Assembly: GCA_037179385.1 (NCBI GenBank)
Contig: CM074195.1
Span: forward strand, 10,183,787-10,247,786
Source of the DNA: Holothuria scabra
Lineage: Eukaryota; Echinodermata; Holothuroidea; Aspidochirotida; Holothuriidae
Direction: 5' to 3'
DNA length: 64,000 bases
The first letter of the stretch is position 1, and the number at the start of each line of letters is the position of its first letter. Below the pieces are notes generated by a model that searched no databases, was not told where the DNA came from, and saw only the letters and a list, made by a program, of their open reading frames with translations. A program made the translations under genes and the position numbers. Shown in pieces: positions 35,401-45,265 of the stretch.

Positions 35401-38400
35401 AATGTCATCTGGGTCGCCAGAGTTCAAAGTCTGAAAAACTTGTAAAGGCGATATCTCAAGATGGGAACTTGGATAGATTTCATAAGTGGTATGTGGATAC
35501 ATTATGGTCAGAAGATGGTCCCTATTGTTTTTGGTAGAGGTCAAAGGTCATCAGGGGTCCCCAGTGGTCAACGTCTAAAAATCTTGTTCACTTAGAATTA
35601 CAAGGTGGGAACCTTAAATAGAGCCTCTCCCCCACCCTCTCCCACCCAATAAAGTTTTTGAGACACTATCAGATGTCATTTAGAAGGAAAGAACTCAATT
35701 CAATTATTAGAGCAAACCAAATAGATGATCAAAGCCAAGAAGTGACAACAACTTGGAACATCATATTGCAGTCACCAGAGTCTTAAGCAATCTTTACATT
35801 TGCAATACTTCATTTGTATACCTTTCATTACATCCAGCAAGGAACCATAGTGCCCATTGGGCTCTTGTTTTAACAAGCTGTCAAGTTGTTCCTCATATCA
35901 GGTTGTTCCTCTCCTCTGGTTACAGGGTTGTTGTTTCCATGATCAGATGATAATATGAGAAATATTCGACAAGTTTCTGAATTGAGGCAGGAATCCTTGT
36001 AAAGACAACGATTCAGAGTTTCTTGTGGTTTTTAAAAATTTATTCAACAAGTCTCCATAATAACCTGTGCTCTATCCTGTATACTACTGTATACAGGATA
36101 GACTACAGGTTTCTTAGGTAGGAAAGTCACCCATCTTCTCTCTCCAGAGGTCTGCCAACCAGTCCCTTTCAAGTAATCCCCCCAAACTGCTAAAGGTGTG
36201 CCCACCCAAACAATAACCAATAAAAAGGCAGGTACGAAATTGTAATTGAATATTCGGTAATACAAAGCAACCAAAACTTCTTTGATTGGCCAATAGTTAG
36301 AAAATACCACATCAGCAATTTGACCAAAACTGCAGGCCAGCTGTCTCCCACCTATATTTGACAAATGACCTATCCATTCATTATTTCAGCACAGAAATTA
36401 CATAGAATTCTTCTACTGACAGTCTGACAGCCACTAGTTGGACCTGTCAGAGAGTCAGTTTTAAAAATTCACTTAAAGTGATTGTTTTACTAGAAATCAC
36501 AGATATGACTTATTACTCCATTAGGGGATAAGATTGTGGGAAATGTAGTGTGGTATCAAATCCAGGGACATATTATTCTCAAAACAGACCCAGTTACTAG
36601 GGAGTTATAAGCAAGACTTTTTACCAAACAGAGGGCGTTCTAGATGCCTAGTAGACACAGAGTCTTCTTTACACAAGCCCTTGTTTTTCTTTGTGAAATT
36701 TATGCTGATTTACTGCTTAGTTTACCATTAAAAGCAGAAAACTTTATGGAAAACACTTTGAAGAAAAATAACAAATTGTGAGATTTCGCTGTTTTGTTTC
36801 AAAATAAATTTTGGGCAACTGCTGTTGCACCTCTTCATGCCTCTCTTATAACAAAAATTTCAATAGGAAGTAAGGTGTTTTGATACTCAAATTAGTGGTA
36901 TAAAACAATGCCACAGCAGAAACTAAAAATGAAATTGATAATTTTATAGTATCGTACAATTTATTTATAAGGAAAACTTTCAGGGTTGTTTTTGTTTTAA
37001 AGATGCTTATCAGTCTGTAGAAGAAGAGAAACTATTTTTAAACACTTGACTCAAGTAGCCTACTTCTCTTTTTCCTTTCTTACCCACAGCACAATATAGC
37101 CCTTGATAGAAAGGTCTTGTCTCAATTGGCAATTTATGAACCAAAGACATTTCAGGTAAGAGCTCACATCCAGCAATGCACAAATTTGTGTATATACTGT
37201 AGACACAAGAAGGCTTCCTACATCATTTTGTTTTGTTTATTTTTATCACTTCATAAAAAGGTAAATAATTACAAACATAATGTGAAAAGTTATAAGAAAT
37301 GAATGTACATGAGGTGAAAGGAAGTATATAAGAAATCTTGCAGGGTTTAAAAACTATGTGTACTTTCCTTTTTAAAGAGGTGGGAACAAATCCCATCTTA
37401 CCCCTCCCCCTTTCTTTGACAGAAACACTGATGATAGATAACTAGTAATGACTGAATATAGACGAACCTGATCAGCGCTTGTGTTTAGTGACTGTAGGCA
37501 GCCATTAGTGGGGTCCATCAGGATTAAGTCATCTTCATTTATTGTTTACATGAATTTCAAACCCTCATATTCAGTAAAATTGAAGGAATCAATATACAAT
37601 TTGGTGTGCATGCATCCATGATACAGGTAAGCAAGAAAATTAAAAGGCTATAAAAGTGATAGACCCCAGTTATAGCAAACTGAAATCAGACCATCACTTG
37701 CTGTCCGGATTCATCTATATATCTGAATGGAAGGGGAAAATAAGAGAAAGGAAGGGAGTGTCAGGACATAATAGAATGAAATGGTTTGCCAATTAAAATG
37801 TACCTCAAGTCAAAAAATTCAAAAATATATATTAAAGACCATGAAAAATGAATTCTATCAGTCAAACTACTATCTTCTTATGACATTCCTGAGCTGAAAT
37901 ATAAAATGTTAAAGTTAATTCACTCAACAAAAATGGTATATTGCACAATAATTTGTGATGTCATTGTTGTACTATTCAAATAACAATCTTTGTATTTCTT
38001 TGTTTTTCCTAAACTTACTACACCTTGTATCAAGGTGTAGTAGCAATCTTACTCTTATGGGGTGATGTTATTAATTAATCCCGCTTTGTGCAATATGCTA
38101 TCCAGACAAACAGGAAGTGTTCAAGGTCATAAAAAACATTTTAAATTTTAAAGGGAAATAAAGCAGATAGTATGAGTTGTACAACAAGAAAGTCACAAAC
38201 TGTTGTGCAATGGATCAGTTTGTTTTAAGTACTGGATAAACTTCAGCATTTTACATCTCAGCTCAGAAATGTCATATGAAGACGGGAGCTTGACTGTTAG
38301 AAATCATTTTTCATGCTCCTTAATTTATATTTTTGCATTTTTTGACTTGAGGTACACTTTAACCAAAAGTTTATTTTAAAGGGGTGTGTTAATTTTTTTG

Positions 38401-41400
38401 GTTCAGATGTTATATATAGGGCAAATCCTCTCACCCCAAAAGTACAATTTTTTAGTAGTGCAGTTCTTTGATTGACTGCTATTTCAAAAATTGCAGTGTT
38501 TCGAAGCTCATACAGTATTGCACAGCATGTCCTGTACTGTGAGTGTTTTGATTACATATTGGGGTCTTGTTTGCTCACCTTGAAGCAATAAACTGAAATC
38601 ACAGTGTCTGGGTGAGGATGAATATTAGACAGGGTTTAAATAAGTAGGTTAAGAGAATTTGGAACTGTTTGGGGTGAGAGGATTGGGCCTTGACACCTTT
38701 GAATATGTTTATAAATAGAAATGGTATGCAAATCAAAAGGTAGCTGTGTTACTCTTATTTCATAGAATCAAAGTTCTTGCGAACAGAATTAATGTAACTT
38801 CTTTGAAGCTCATAATATGTGCAATCAAACTTTCAAAAGGTGCAACTATTTTAACTCTTGTATCATTACATACAATTTTGTGGAAGAAGGCTTCCTCAGT
38901 GTTGACTGGTTGTTGATTCCTTGCCATAAGCAGGCAAGGAATCTATGCAATGGTGATGTCGTGTGCGTGTGTGTGTGAGCTTGTAAACGATACCATGCCA
39001 GGTACAGGCCACCCACGAGAGCTGAAGCCTCGCACGTCTTTCCTGGCTCACGCGGAGCTCGTAACTGGCGTAGCTACCCGAAAATTCGGACACTGCAATG
39101 AGCTCTGTCACGTGATATGCAAGAGCCCACCCTCGCTCGCAGCATTCACGTGCCGCATGACATAAACGGCTAAAGGGGAGTTCCGACCATTTCCTTACGG
39201 GGAACAGTCCTGTGTACCCCGTAAGGCATTGAATACAGGTATGCCCTGTACTCGTAGTGTGTACACGCCAATTTATATGCGTGCATGAGCTTGTAAACGA
39301 TACCTTGCCGGGTACAGGCTGCTCACAAGAGCTGAAGCCTCGCACGTCTTTCCTCGCTCACAGGGAGCTCGTAACTGGTGTAGCTACCGGAAAATTCGGA
39401 CACTGCAATGAGCTCTGTCACGTGATATGCAAGAGCCCGCCCTCACTCGCGGCATTCATGTGCCGCGTGACATAAATGGCTAAAGGGGAATTCTGACCAT
39501 TTCCTTACGGGGAACAGTTCTGTGTACCCCGTAAGGCATTGAATACGGGTATGCCCAGTATGTGTGTGTGTATGTGTGTGTGTGTGTGTTTGTGACACTT
39601 GTTTGTAAACACAATATCTAAAGTTAGGAATGTCCGACACTTTTCATATTTGGTATATAGATTTGTCATGTCAAGAGGAAGAACCCTACCGTTTTTGGTA
39701 GAGGTCAAAGGTCATTTGAGGTCAACAGCGGTAAAATTGCGAAAACACCGAAAATGGCTTGTAAACACGATATCTTCAGATAGGAGTGACTAATACTCAT
39801 CATATATGGTATATAGATTTGTCATGTTGAGAGGAAGAACCAGATTGTTTTTGGGAGAGGTCAAAGGTCATTTGAGGTCACCAGCGGCAAAATTGCAAAA
39901 ACACCGAAAATGGCTTGTAAACACAATATCTTCAGATACAAGTGACCGACACTTTTCACACTTGGTATATAGATCTGTCATGTTGAGAGGAAGAATGTTA
40001 TTGTTTTTGGTAGAGGTCAAGGGTCATCACAGGTCACCAGTGGTAAAATTGCCAAAACTTCGGAAATGGCTTAAGTAAACACAATATCTTCAGATAGGAG
40101 TGACCAATACTCTTCATATTGGTATATAGAGTTGTCATGTTGAGAGAAAGAAGCCTATTGTTTTTGGTAGAAGTTGAATGTCATTTGAGGTCACCAGCTT
40201 TAAAATTGGGAAAACTTTGAAAATGGCTTGTAAACATGATATCTTCAGATAGGAGTGACCGACACTTCTCATACTTGATAGATAGATTTGTCATGTTGAG
40301 AGAAAGAAGCCTATTGTTTTCGGTTAAGGTCAAAGGTCATTTGAGGTCACCAGCTCTAAAATTGCTAAAACACAGAAAATAGCTTGTAAACATGATATCT
40401 TCAGATAGGAGTGACTGATAATCTTCATATTTGGTATATAGATTTGTCATGTTGAGAGAAAGAAGCCTATTGTTTTTCGTAGAGTTCAAAGGTCATTTGA
40501 GGTCACCAGCTGTAAAATTGCAAAAATTCTGTGCCTTAAATGTGAAGAAAAATCTATCAAACACTGTCAATTTGAAAGCAGGTAAGGTATTTGATTGCAA
40601 GGAATCACTAAGCCATTTGGCTTTCTGGTTGGTACAACTGAGTGATTTGCAGAACCATAACCAGATGATTTACTAAAGTGGGGTGAAATGGCTTCATGTT
40701 GGGGAAAATTTGTACTAGTTAAGCCAATGGCAATGTGAAATTTCTTGCAAAAAATAAATCATGGTGCTCCTTTTCCCTCCCTAGGGTATGGGACTGCTGT
40801 ACTGTAATGTCACTTGGCTTTTTACATTTTCACTACCTTGATACAATGAAGTCACAATTTTTTCATTGAATTGGCAACTTTTTACATCCCATTCATTAAA
40901 TTGGCAACTTTTTACATCCCAGACAGTTTCAATTCTCTCAACCAGTTCTCCCACAGCTGTGTTAATCTCCTCCATGTGTAAGCTCAAATAGCATGAATGT
41001 AGCCAAGATGTCATCTCAACAGAAGGGGAGAAATAAAGGGATGACTGACTGCCCTTTGGAAAAATTTGGCCTATGGAGGGTGGACTCAGATACAAGAGGG
41101 TCCTATATTTAATTTATTCACTCTCCCACTCTCTTTCCCTTTTCTTTCTTTTCTCCTTTTGATTTTTCATCTTTTCCCCTCATTTTTTTTTGGGGGGGGG
41201 GGGCAGGGGGCAAGGGTTTTTTTTGGGTGGGGGAAGTGGGAGGTGAGTGCCCCATCAATACCTGGCTACATCCCAAGGTCTTTTATTGTGATCAGAACAC
41301 TCAGTGCATACTGCGCAATGTGAGCTATTGTGTGTCATTTTGTACTTGGTGTTAATCAAAAAGAAATCTCCAATTGAGCAAGGAAAATGTACTTGGGCGA

Positions 41401-41909
41401 GGAGTGTCTGTCTTTAAATGGAAAAGCTGGTCTACAAGATAGACAAGTCCTTTGATTTTTACAAACCATGATTAATTTAAAATGGTTCAATATACTGCTA
41501 TGTTTTATCTCATCTGAGAGCAGGAAGATTGTTTGCTCCTAGTACTAGTAGCAGAGCAATTAATTTTCTTATCTTTGCTTATGCTTGGGTGACTTCTAGC
41601 TGCATGTGATATTGTATTAATTGGTACAAATTCAGGGTCCCTTTCCAAATGCTTGATTTGTTGGTTATGTGGTTTAAAGTGTTCTAAGCAAAATCCATGA
41701 TTAAACTAGCTATGTGTAATAAAATTTTTATGATTTCATCACAGGGTTTGGCAGAATTGGCAAAGAAGAAATTTGAGGAAGGATTGCTGGCTGGCATGGC
41801 AGAGAACCCAGAAAATATAGTAAATAGATTGACAACCCAAGAAGATTTGCTGGAAGAAGGACTACGAAAATTACGATTGAATGCTGCACAAGGAAGCTCA
41901 AAATCTTGA
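29346..41909 (+). CDS. MRPL20: Mitochondrial large ribosomal subunit protein bL20m, complete (five exons)
   Basis: A structural protein of the mitochondrial 39S ribosomal subunit, homologous to bacterial L20, which binds 23S-type rRNA early in assembly. Exons: 29346-29441, 32840-32950, 34856-34933, 37090-37155, 41745-41909, all in phase 0, giving 171 residues plus TGA. It starts MVFLTA like human MRPL20 and keeps EHGLKYEQFIGG and LAIYEPKTFQ. The N-terminus is basic (RQARRKLRPAPDRWWRKK), as expected for rRNA contact or import. It is slightly longer than human (about 149 aa). It is head-to-head with the PI3K gene (2.8 kb between start codons) and tail-to-tail with cyclin L. Introns of 1.9-4.6 kb carry satellites, SINEs and MITEs. 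Confidence 0.94.
29442..30406. other. MRPL20 intron 1, proximal part
   Basis: Overlapping frames on both strands at 29,963-30,287 could be traces of an old coding insertion, but no domain is recognised. A C-run sits at 30,230-30,245. Confidence 0.35.
30407..31104. mobile_element. TTAA-flanked MITE enlarged by an internal 162-bp tandem triplication
   Basis: TTAAAGG at the left and GGCCCTTTAA at the right. Inside, CCCAAACAGT(A/T)CCAATTCTCC recurs at 30,434, 30,597 and 30,759, each unit carrying AATATAAGCTTTGGTACTCT. The open frame at 30,524-30,817 is a by-product of the repetition. Confidence 0.75.
31144..31448. mobile_element. TTAA-flanked MITE, full-length-looking copy
   Basis: TTAAAGGTCCAGTTCTCTCACC at the left pairs with GGTGAGAGGTTTGGCCCTTTAA at the right; TTAA on both sides; 305 bp. 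Only 39 bp from the preceding enlarged copy. Confidence 0.75.
32288..32480 (+). repeat. Dispersed repeat, GGGAAA/TTTCCC-rich (copy 2)
   Basis: Contains GGAAATTTCCCTCCAACTGC and AACTTCCCGGGAAGGAGCC, matching 18,880-19,010. Confidence 0.55.
32692..32815 (+). mobile_element. Headless tRNA-SINE fragment immediately before MRPL20 exon 2
   Basis: GGAGTAGGGAAAACAAGCCA and AACCAACTGATTGGAAACTG match the full SINE. It ends about 25 bp before the exon 2 acceptor, so it abuts the polypyrimidine tract and branch-point region. Confidence 0.7.
32840..32950 (+). CDS. MRPL20: MRPL20 exon 2
   Basis: Thirty-seven codons after acceptor ttttccag: HFFGRHSNCYSLTIRAVHRA, WVFQNRNRHVRKWNLRR. Matches the [20 protein letters not shown] block of bL20m, the rRNA-binding helix region. 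Donor AGA|gtaagt. Confidence 0.94.
33170..34179. mobile_element. 1,010-bp DNA element with CAGTGG(T/C)GTAGCTA ends, hAT-like, hosting a SINE
   Basis: CAGTGGTGTAGCTAC at the left and GTCTAGCTATGCCACTG at the right form an inverted repeat. Flanking ATTTGGTG and ATTTGGGT are near-identical octamers. Interior stretches repeat GCCATTTGTGAC... words. The tRNA-SINE at 33,637-33,878 is inserted inside. Confidence 0.65.
33637..33878 (+). mobile_element. Full-length tRNA-derived SINE with 11-bp target duplication
   Basis: The head reads like a tRNA: A box TGGTCTAACGGTAGAGC, anticodon-arm-like CCGCCTCTCACACTGAAGG, B box GGGTTCACATCCC. The tail module ends in TAAAACTACATCTAACTAAC. Flanks are GATAAGATAAC on both sides (33,626-33,636; 33,879-33,889). 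Headless relatives are elsewhere in the window. It is not a functional tRNA gene, because the acceptor ends do not pair. Confidence 0.88.
34856..34933 (+). CDS. MRPL20: MRPL20 exon 3
   Basis: Twenty-six codons: LWILRIHAAAKEHGLKYEQF then IGGIIR. Acceptor ttccaag, donor AGG|gtaaat. Corresponds to LWINRITAASQEHGLKY of the human protein, the globular L20 domain. Confidence 0.94.
35020..35600 (+). repeat. DR1 satellite, short array in opposite orientation, with TG-rich cap
   Basis: About three units of ~145 bp: TATCTCAAGATAGGAA, TTGGATAGATTTCATATT, and AGGTCAAAGGTCA (exact near 35,247 and 35,536, one base altered near 35,394). Preceded by a degraded TG-rich patch (35,038-35,070) as in the other arrays. 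Lies in MRPL20 intron 3. Confidence 0.88.
36071..36102. repeat. Perfect 14-bp-stem hairpin
   Basis: TCTATCCTGTATAC, loop TACT, and the exact complement. In MRPL20 intron 3. Confidence 0.85.
36480..36850. repeat. Dispersed repeat with TTTACxATxAAAAGC and TTGTGAGATTxxxCTGTT words (diverged copy)
   Basis: The last ~150 bp resemble 20,640-20,780 and 45,130-45,260. The rest is poorly matched. Confidence 0.4.
37090..37155 (+). CDS. MRPL20: MRPL20 exon 4
   Basis: Twenty-two codons: HNIALDRKVLSQLAIYEPKT then FQ. Acceptor cccacag, donor |gtaaga. The LNRKVLADLAIYEPKTF motif is a signature of bL20m. Confidence 0.95.
38418..38692. mobile_element. TTAA-MITE family, copy lacking a clean right TTAA
   Basis: GGGCAAATCCTCTCACCCCAA at the left and GGGGTGAGAGGATTGGGCCTT at the right form the family's inverted repeat. 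Interior CTGGGTGAGGATGAATATTAGAC is the family core. Confidence 0.65.
38981..39555 (+). repeat. Two-unit tandem duplication, ~308-bp period, GC-rich
   Basis: Both units run from GAGCTTGTAAACGATACC through AGCTGAAGCCTCGCACGTCT, GGACACTGCAATGAGCTCTG and TCACGTGATATGCAAGAGCC to TACCCCGTAAGGCATTGAAT. Base composition is markedly more CpG-rich than the surrounding intron. Open frames occur on both strands in both units, a consequence of composition and duplication. Confidence 0.9.
39557..40530 (+). repeat. DR1 satellite array (~157-bp units, six copies) with TG microsatellite cap
   Basis: Starts with (TG)n-GTTTGTGACAC, then units with AACAC(A/G)ATATCTTCAGATA, TTTGGTATATAGATTTGTCA and AGGTCAAAGGTCA (exact near 39,699, 39,856 and 40,326; altered in three other units). 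A diverged branch of the 8.7-kb satellite. In MRPL20 intron 4. Confidence 0.88.
40850..41420. repeat. Diverged TTAA-MITE-like sequence with a 32-bp direct repeat and T/G-rich run
   Basis: ATTGGCAACTTTTTACATCCCA is repeated at 40,868 and 40,900. AGACAGTTTCAATTCTCTCAACC and later GATCAGAACACTCAGTGCAT resemble the family interior. A polypyrimidine/poly-G block lies between 41,115 and 41,245. Confidence 0.4.
41745..41909 (+). CDS. MRPL20: MRPL20 exon 5 with stop codon
   Basis: Acceptor tcacag, then GLAELAKKKFEEGLLAGMAE, NPENIVNRLTTQEDLLEEGL and a short tail ending SSKS before TGA. It corresponds to SLAALASRRRHEGFAAAL of the human protein but has a longer acidic or amphipathic C-terminus. A headless SINE begins about 20 bp after the stop and would form part of the 3' UTR. 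Confidence 0.93.
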   Translation, partial: GLAELAKKKFEEGLLAGMAENPENIVNRLTTQEDLLEEGLRKLRLNAAQGSSKS

Positions 41910-41929
41910 CCAAGAAAATGCCATTGTAC

Positions 41930-42060
41930 TTGATGCTCAGCATAAACAATGCAGTCGGGGAAAACAAGGCAGTGAGCCACAACTGGAAAAAAGGCTGTGG
42001 CCGGCTCAACTTGGTTGGAAACTGGGCTGTAAAACTCCATCTAACGTAATCTTGGCCGAG
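41930..42060 (+). mobile_element. Headless tRNA-SINE in the MRPL20 3' UTR
   Basis: TGATGCTCAGCATAAACAAT then GGGAAAACAAGGCAGTGAGC and GTTGGAAACTGGGCTGTAAA match the SINE body. It begins about 20 bp after the MRPL20 stop codon. Confidence 0.75.
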
Positions 42061-42342
42061 TAAATGTGGATTATGAAATGGATTTGCTCTGCTGCAATGA
42101 TTTGTCTACTGTATTTAGCAAATGAGGCAAAGAGTGTGATACAGTGCATGTCTTGAATATAGAGGAAGCCATATTGGTTCAAAAGTGAGGAAATAGCAAC
42201 TGCTGGAAGAAAGACGTAGTTTGTGTAAAAAATTGTTGGTGGTTGAAGGTTGTGACATTTGGGGAGTGGTCTGTGGGGAGATTTGCTCTCCTGCTCATGA
42301 GTATCATGAGAATGACCCCTCCTCCTTTTCTATATTGATGGA

Positions 42343-42348
42343 AATAAA
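42343..42348 (+). promoter_or_regulatory. Candidate MRPL20 polyadenylation signal (AATAAA)
   Basis: This is a clear AATAAA 3' of the MRPL20 stop, 434 bp on, followed by a T-rich stretch (tatatatttccttctttac). The 3' UTR would include the SINE remnant at about 41,930-42,060. Confidence 0.4.
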
Positions 42349-42852
42349 AAGAGTAAAAATATTTCCTACTCATCTTATCATTTCATGTGTTATATATTTC
42401 CTTCTTTACAGTCTGTCCACTCTTCCCACAAATCTCTGACCTGACCCTGCATCAAAAAAAAAAAAAAAACCCAAATCCTTGATGGCACCTTTGAAAACTA
42501 ATATGTGTAATTCAGGTTGCATTGAGAGCAGAGCTGCTAATTAATTAAAATAACATTATTGGATACTTTGTGAGGTCACTTGTTTCAAAATTTTAAAAAA
42601 TTTTATGTATTCTCCTCAACAAAGGCTCTGTCTTGTAATTACAAATGTAGCTTATTTGTGCCGTGAACTGGTTTGAAGTACAGTTCTGTTAGGTTTCTAA
42701 AACCATTTGCTAATAGGGTGTCATAACAAGGGTGTGATCTCCATTGGGACTGCTCCCCTTTATCCTAAGGATGACTCATTCCAAAGGCAGACTGAAAAAT
42801 GTCTGTTCTATAAATCATTTTTGTAAAGTAACTCTTCTAAATTCAAGATATT

Positions 42853-43160
42853 AAAGGCAGATATTCATCACCCTGATGGTTTCAATTCTCACAACATATT
42901 TACTTCAAGCACATTCTGCAGCTATCTAAAGCTTACTTGAACCAGACACAATTTTCTTTTTTCGGGGGGGGGGGGAGAGGGGCCTTAGGGCATATCCTGA
43001 TGATCATGCATGGACCTGATGTGTAATCAGAAAACTTTCAGAGTATGCTTTGTAGCATGAGCTACTCTGCAATTTTTTTTTTTTTTTTTTTATTTGATGT
43101 CAGAATGCTGTGGTACTAGTTGAATTTTGGTATAGTCCAGATAAAAAAATTATTGTAGTT
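42853..43160. mobile_element. Diverged TTAA-MITE copy
   Basis: TTAAAGGCAGATATTCATCACCC at the left, interior CCAGACACAATTTTCTT and a G-run, then ATTGTAGTTTGGCATGA at the right, weakly matching the family's right end. Confidence 0.4.
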
Positions 43161-43984
43161 TGGCATGACTGTTTCAGGAAGGCACAGCCTGTCTGAAACT
43201 GAAAATTCAAAAAAGATGGACACATGTCACCAATTTACTTTGTTGGCAACATGGTCAGAAGCTTTTTTGAGCTGCTGAGTGCTTGCTCAGCCATCAATCA
43301 TTTCCAACACTCAAGGATGTATATATGCAAAATCTGGTTATCTGGGCATTTGCATTTATATCCTTGCATATACTTCTGCACAGAGCTCTGCTAGATACAA
43401 CAGTGTGTGTGATGTGTGATGATGAGAAGTGCATAAGTATAACCGTGTCCATTCCTTGATGGCAAAAGGTAGACAACCTTTGCTTCTATCAAGCAGAGTG
43501 CCAGCATGAGTCGGTGCATTGCTACTTCACAAAATGGCCCCCTCAGGTGGCCTGAAAGGGCCTTTTCCACTGTTCTATACTTTATGTAGTTGAGGAATTG
43601 GAATGCTGTGTCTAAATAAAATCATCTCTGAGAGTAGCTTAAAGGAATAGTAACAACCAGCCGAGTGGGAACCAGATCTGAGGACACTATGCTCAAAAGC
43701 CAGTTTGTCTGTCGAAAAGCCAGAGCAATGACCCCCCCTAGTCAGTACATGGTGATGCTTTGCATGAATCATACACAGATTACTCTTGGTCAAGGCATTA
43801 TTACATCTTTCCTCCTACAATTCAAAATTGAGGGCTTAAACTTGACAGTTTTGCAGCAAGATTTGCTTCAGAGATGAGAATTTCTGAAGGTAACAGAGGG
43901 TGTGCTCAAAAGAGAGCAACAAATGCTGTACTAACTGGTATGAGGGTCTTGACCAAGACTAAGCACAGCCATACTTTCTATATA

Positions 43985-44155
43985 CCAGGGGTGTAGCCAG
44001 GATTGTGTCACGGGTTGGGGTACGACATGAGGGAAAAGTCTAAAGATAGAAAAAGCCGCTATTTTAGTTGTTTTTTGCATTGCAAGGTTGTGTCCTGGGG
44101 CGTGTTCCGACCCCCAAACCGCCCCCCCCCCCCTTAACGTGGCTTCGCCACTGCT
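43985..44155 (+). repeat. Dispersed repeat of the 'GTGTAGCCAGGA' type (copy 2)
   Basis: Begins AGGGGTGTAGCCAGGATTGT and ends TGGCTTCGCCACTG, an inverted-repeat-like pair. The interior matches 21,230-21,420 in reverse. The open frame at 44,068-44,442 starts inside it. Confidence 0.55.
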
Positions 44156-44989
44156 ATGTACTGTCTGTAAAGAACAACTTTTTTGTACTGCAAGTCCAGT
44201 ATGTCCTTTCTGAAGCCCATGTATGGAAGCTAAAATGCATGCACATATTATGTGTGCACATGCTTATTGGCATGCTCATGGCTGTGCTCATTTGTTGCTT
44301 ATTGGCCATGACATTAAAGGAAATGCCCACTAGCCAGAATTTAGAAAAATTCCAACCACAACTGATCTTCTTAACTCAGTGCAACTCAACTTCCGGGCAG
44401 CACGAGTCTCATCTTGACTCCCCAACTAACTTGTATTGTTGAAAGTCACCCACTGAAAAACAGTACTGGGCTAAAAGGAGGTCCTCCTCAAACAAGGTGG
44501 GCTGATCCTTTTATCGGAGCTGCCCTTGGCAGGTCAGGTAAGAGTAGCTAATTAGGAATACCTGTCATGATGCGTCTCAACCAGGTTCAACATTTGGTGC
44601 TCAGTGTAGAGGATGAGTATTGTCACTATTGTGATGTAAGTCTTTTCATTCAGTTGCCATAATAGAATCCAACAGCCAAGCAATGGTAAGAAATTGCATT
44701 AAAATTGCTGGGGTTTATCAGTTTTAGTAATAATTTGGACTACAAATATTCCAGATGGCTGAAAACAGCTCTTTGCCCCATAATAAGCAGATAAAGTTCA
44801 ACTTTTAAACTGAATACACAACTATTCATGATGCAATTTAGAAGAAAGAAAAGAGAAGATGGACCCCACAAATTGCAGACAAACCTGAAGATCACTTGCT
44901 AGCCAGTTCATCTATAAAGATAGCTTTGTCTCACGATTACACTTGTTTACTTCTGAATATGTGATCTCCAATCTTTATAAAGGTAGCTC

Positions 44990-45265
44990 AACATTTGTGA
45001 TACCATTTGGCCAGTTTCAATACTTTCAAACCCCTCAAAGGGCACCAGAAGAAGTTGCATAGTAGACCATCCTGCAATGATTGGCTCATAGGAGTCATGT
45101 GACAGTATTTTTTGGCTCAGTGTGAAATTTACTAGAATTAACTGCTTGGTTTACCTTGAGTCTGCAATACTGGAAGCTTTAACAGTATGGAAGGTACTTT
45201 GAAGAGAAATGAGAATTGTGAGATTAATCTGTTGCTTCAAAATAATTTGGGGGTGACTACTCTTC
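44990..45265. repeat. Dispersed repeat with GTCATGTGACA words (copy 2)
   Basis: ATGATTGGCTCATAGGAGTC, ATGTGACAGTATTTTT, TTGGTTTACCTTGAG and GAATTGTGAGATTAATCTGT align with 20,580-20,780. Confidence 0.55.

Noticed and set aside
36044..36364. 106-codon minus-strand frame
   Set aside because: No family resemblance; overlaps the 14-bp-stem hairpin and repeat-like sequence in MRPL20 intron 3.
38896..39475. 149-codon minus frame and two similar plus-strand frames (FICVHELVND..., TRTSFLAH...)
   Set aside because: Frames exist on both strands of a GC-rich tandem duplication; no domain, start context or splice support.
41684..42040. Minus-strand frames opposite MRPL20 exon 5
   Set aside because: Antisense shadows of the MRPL20 exon and the SINE.
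44068..44442. 124-codon plus-strand frame with proline run
   Set aside because: Starts inside a dispersed repeat and a C-run; no recognised domain.
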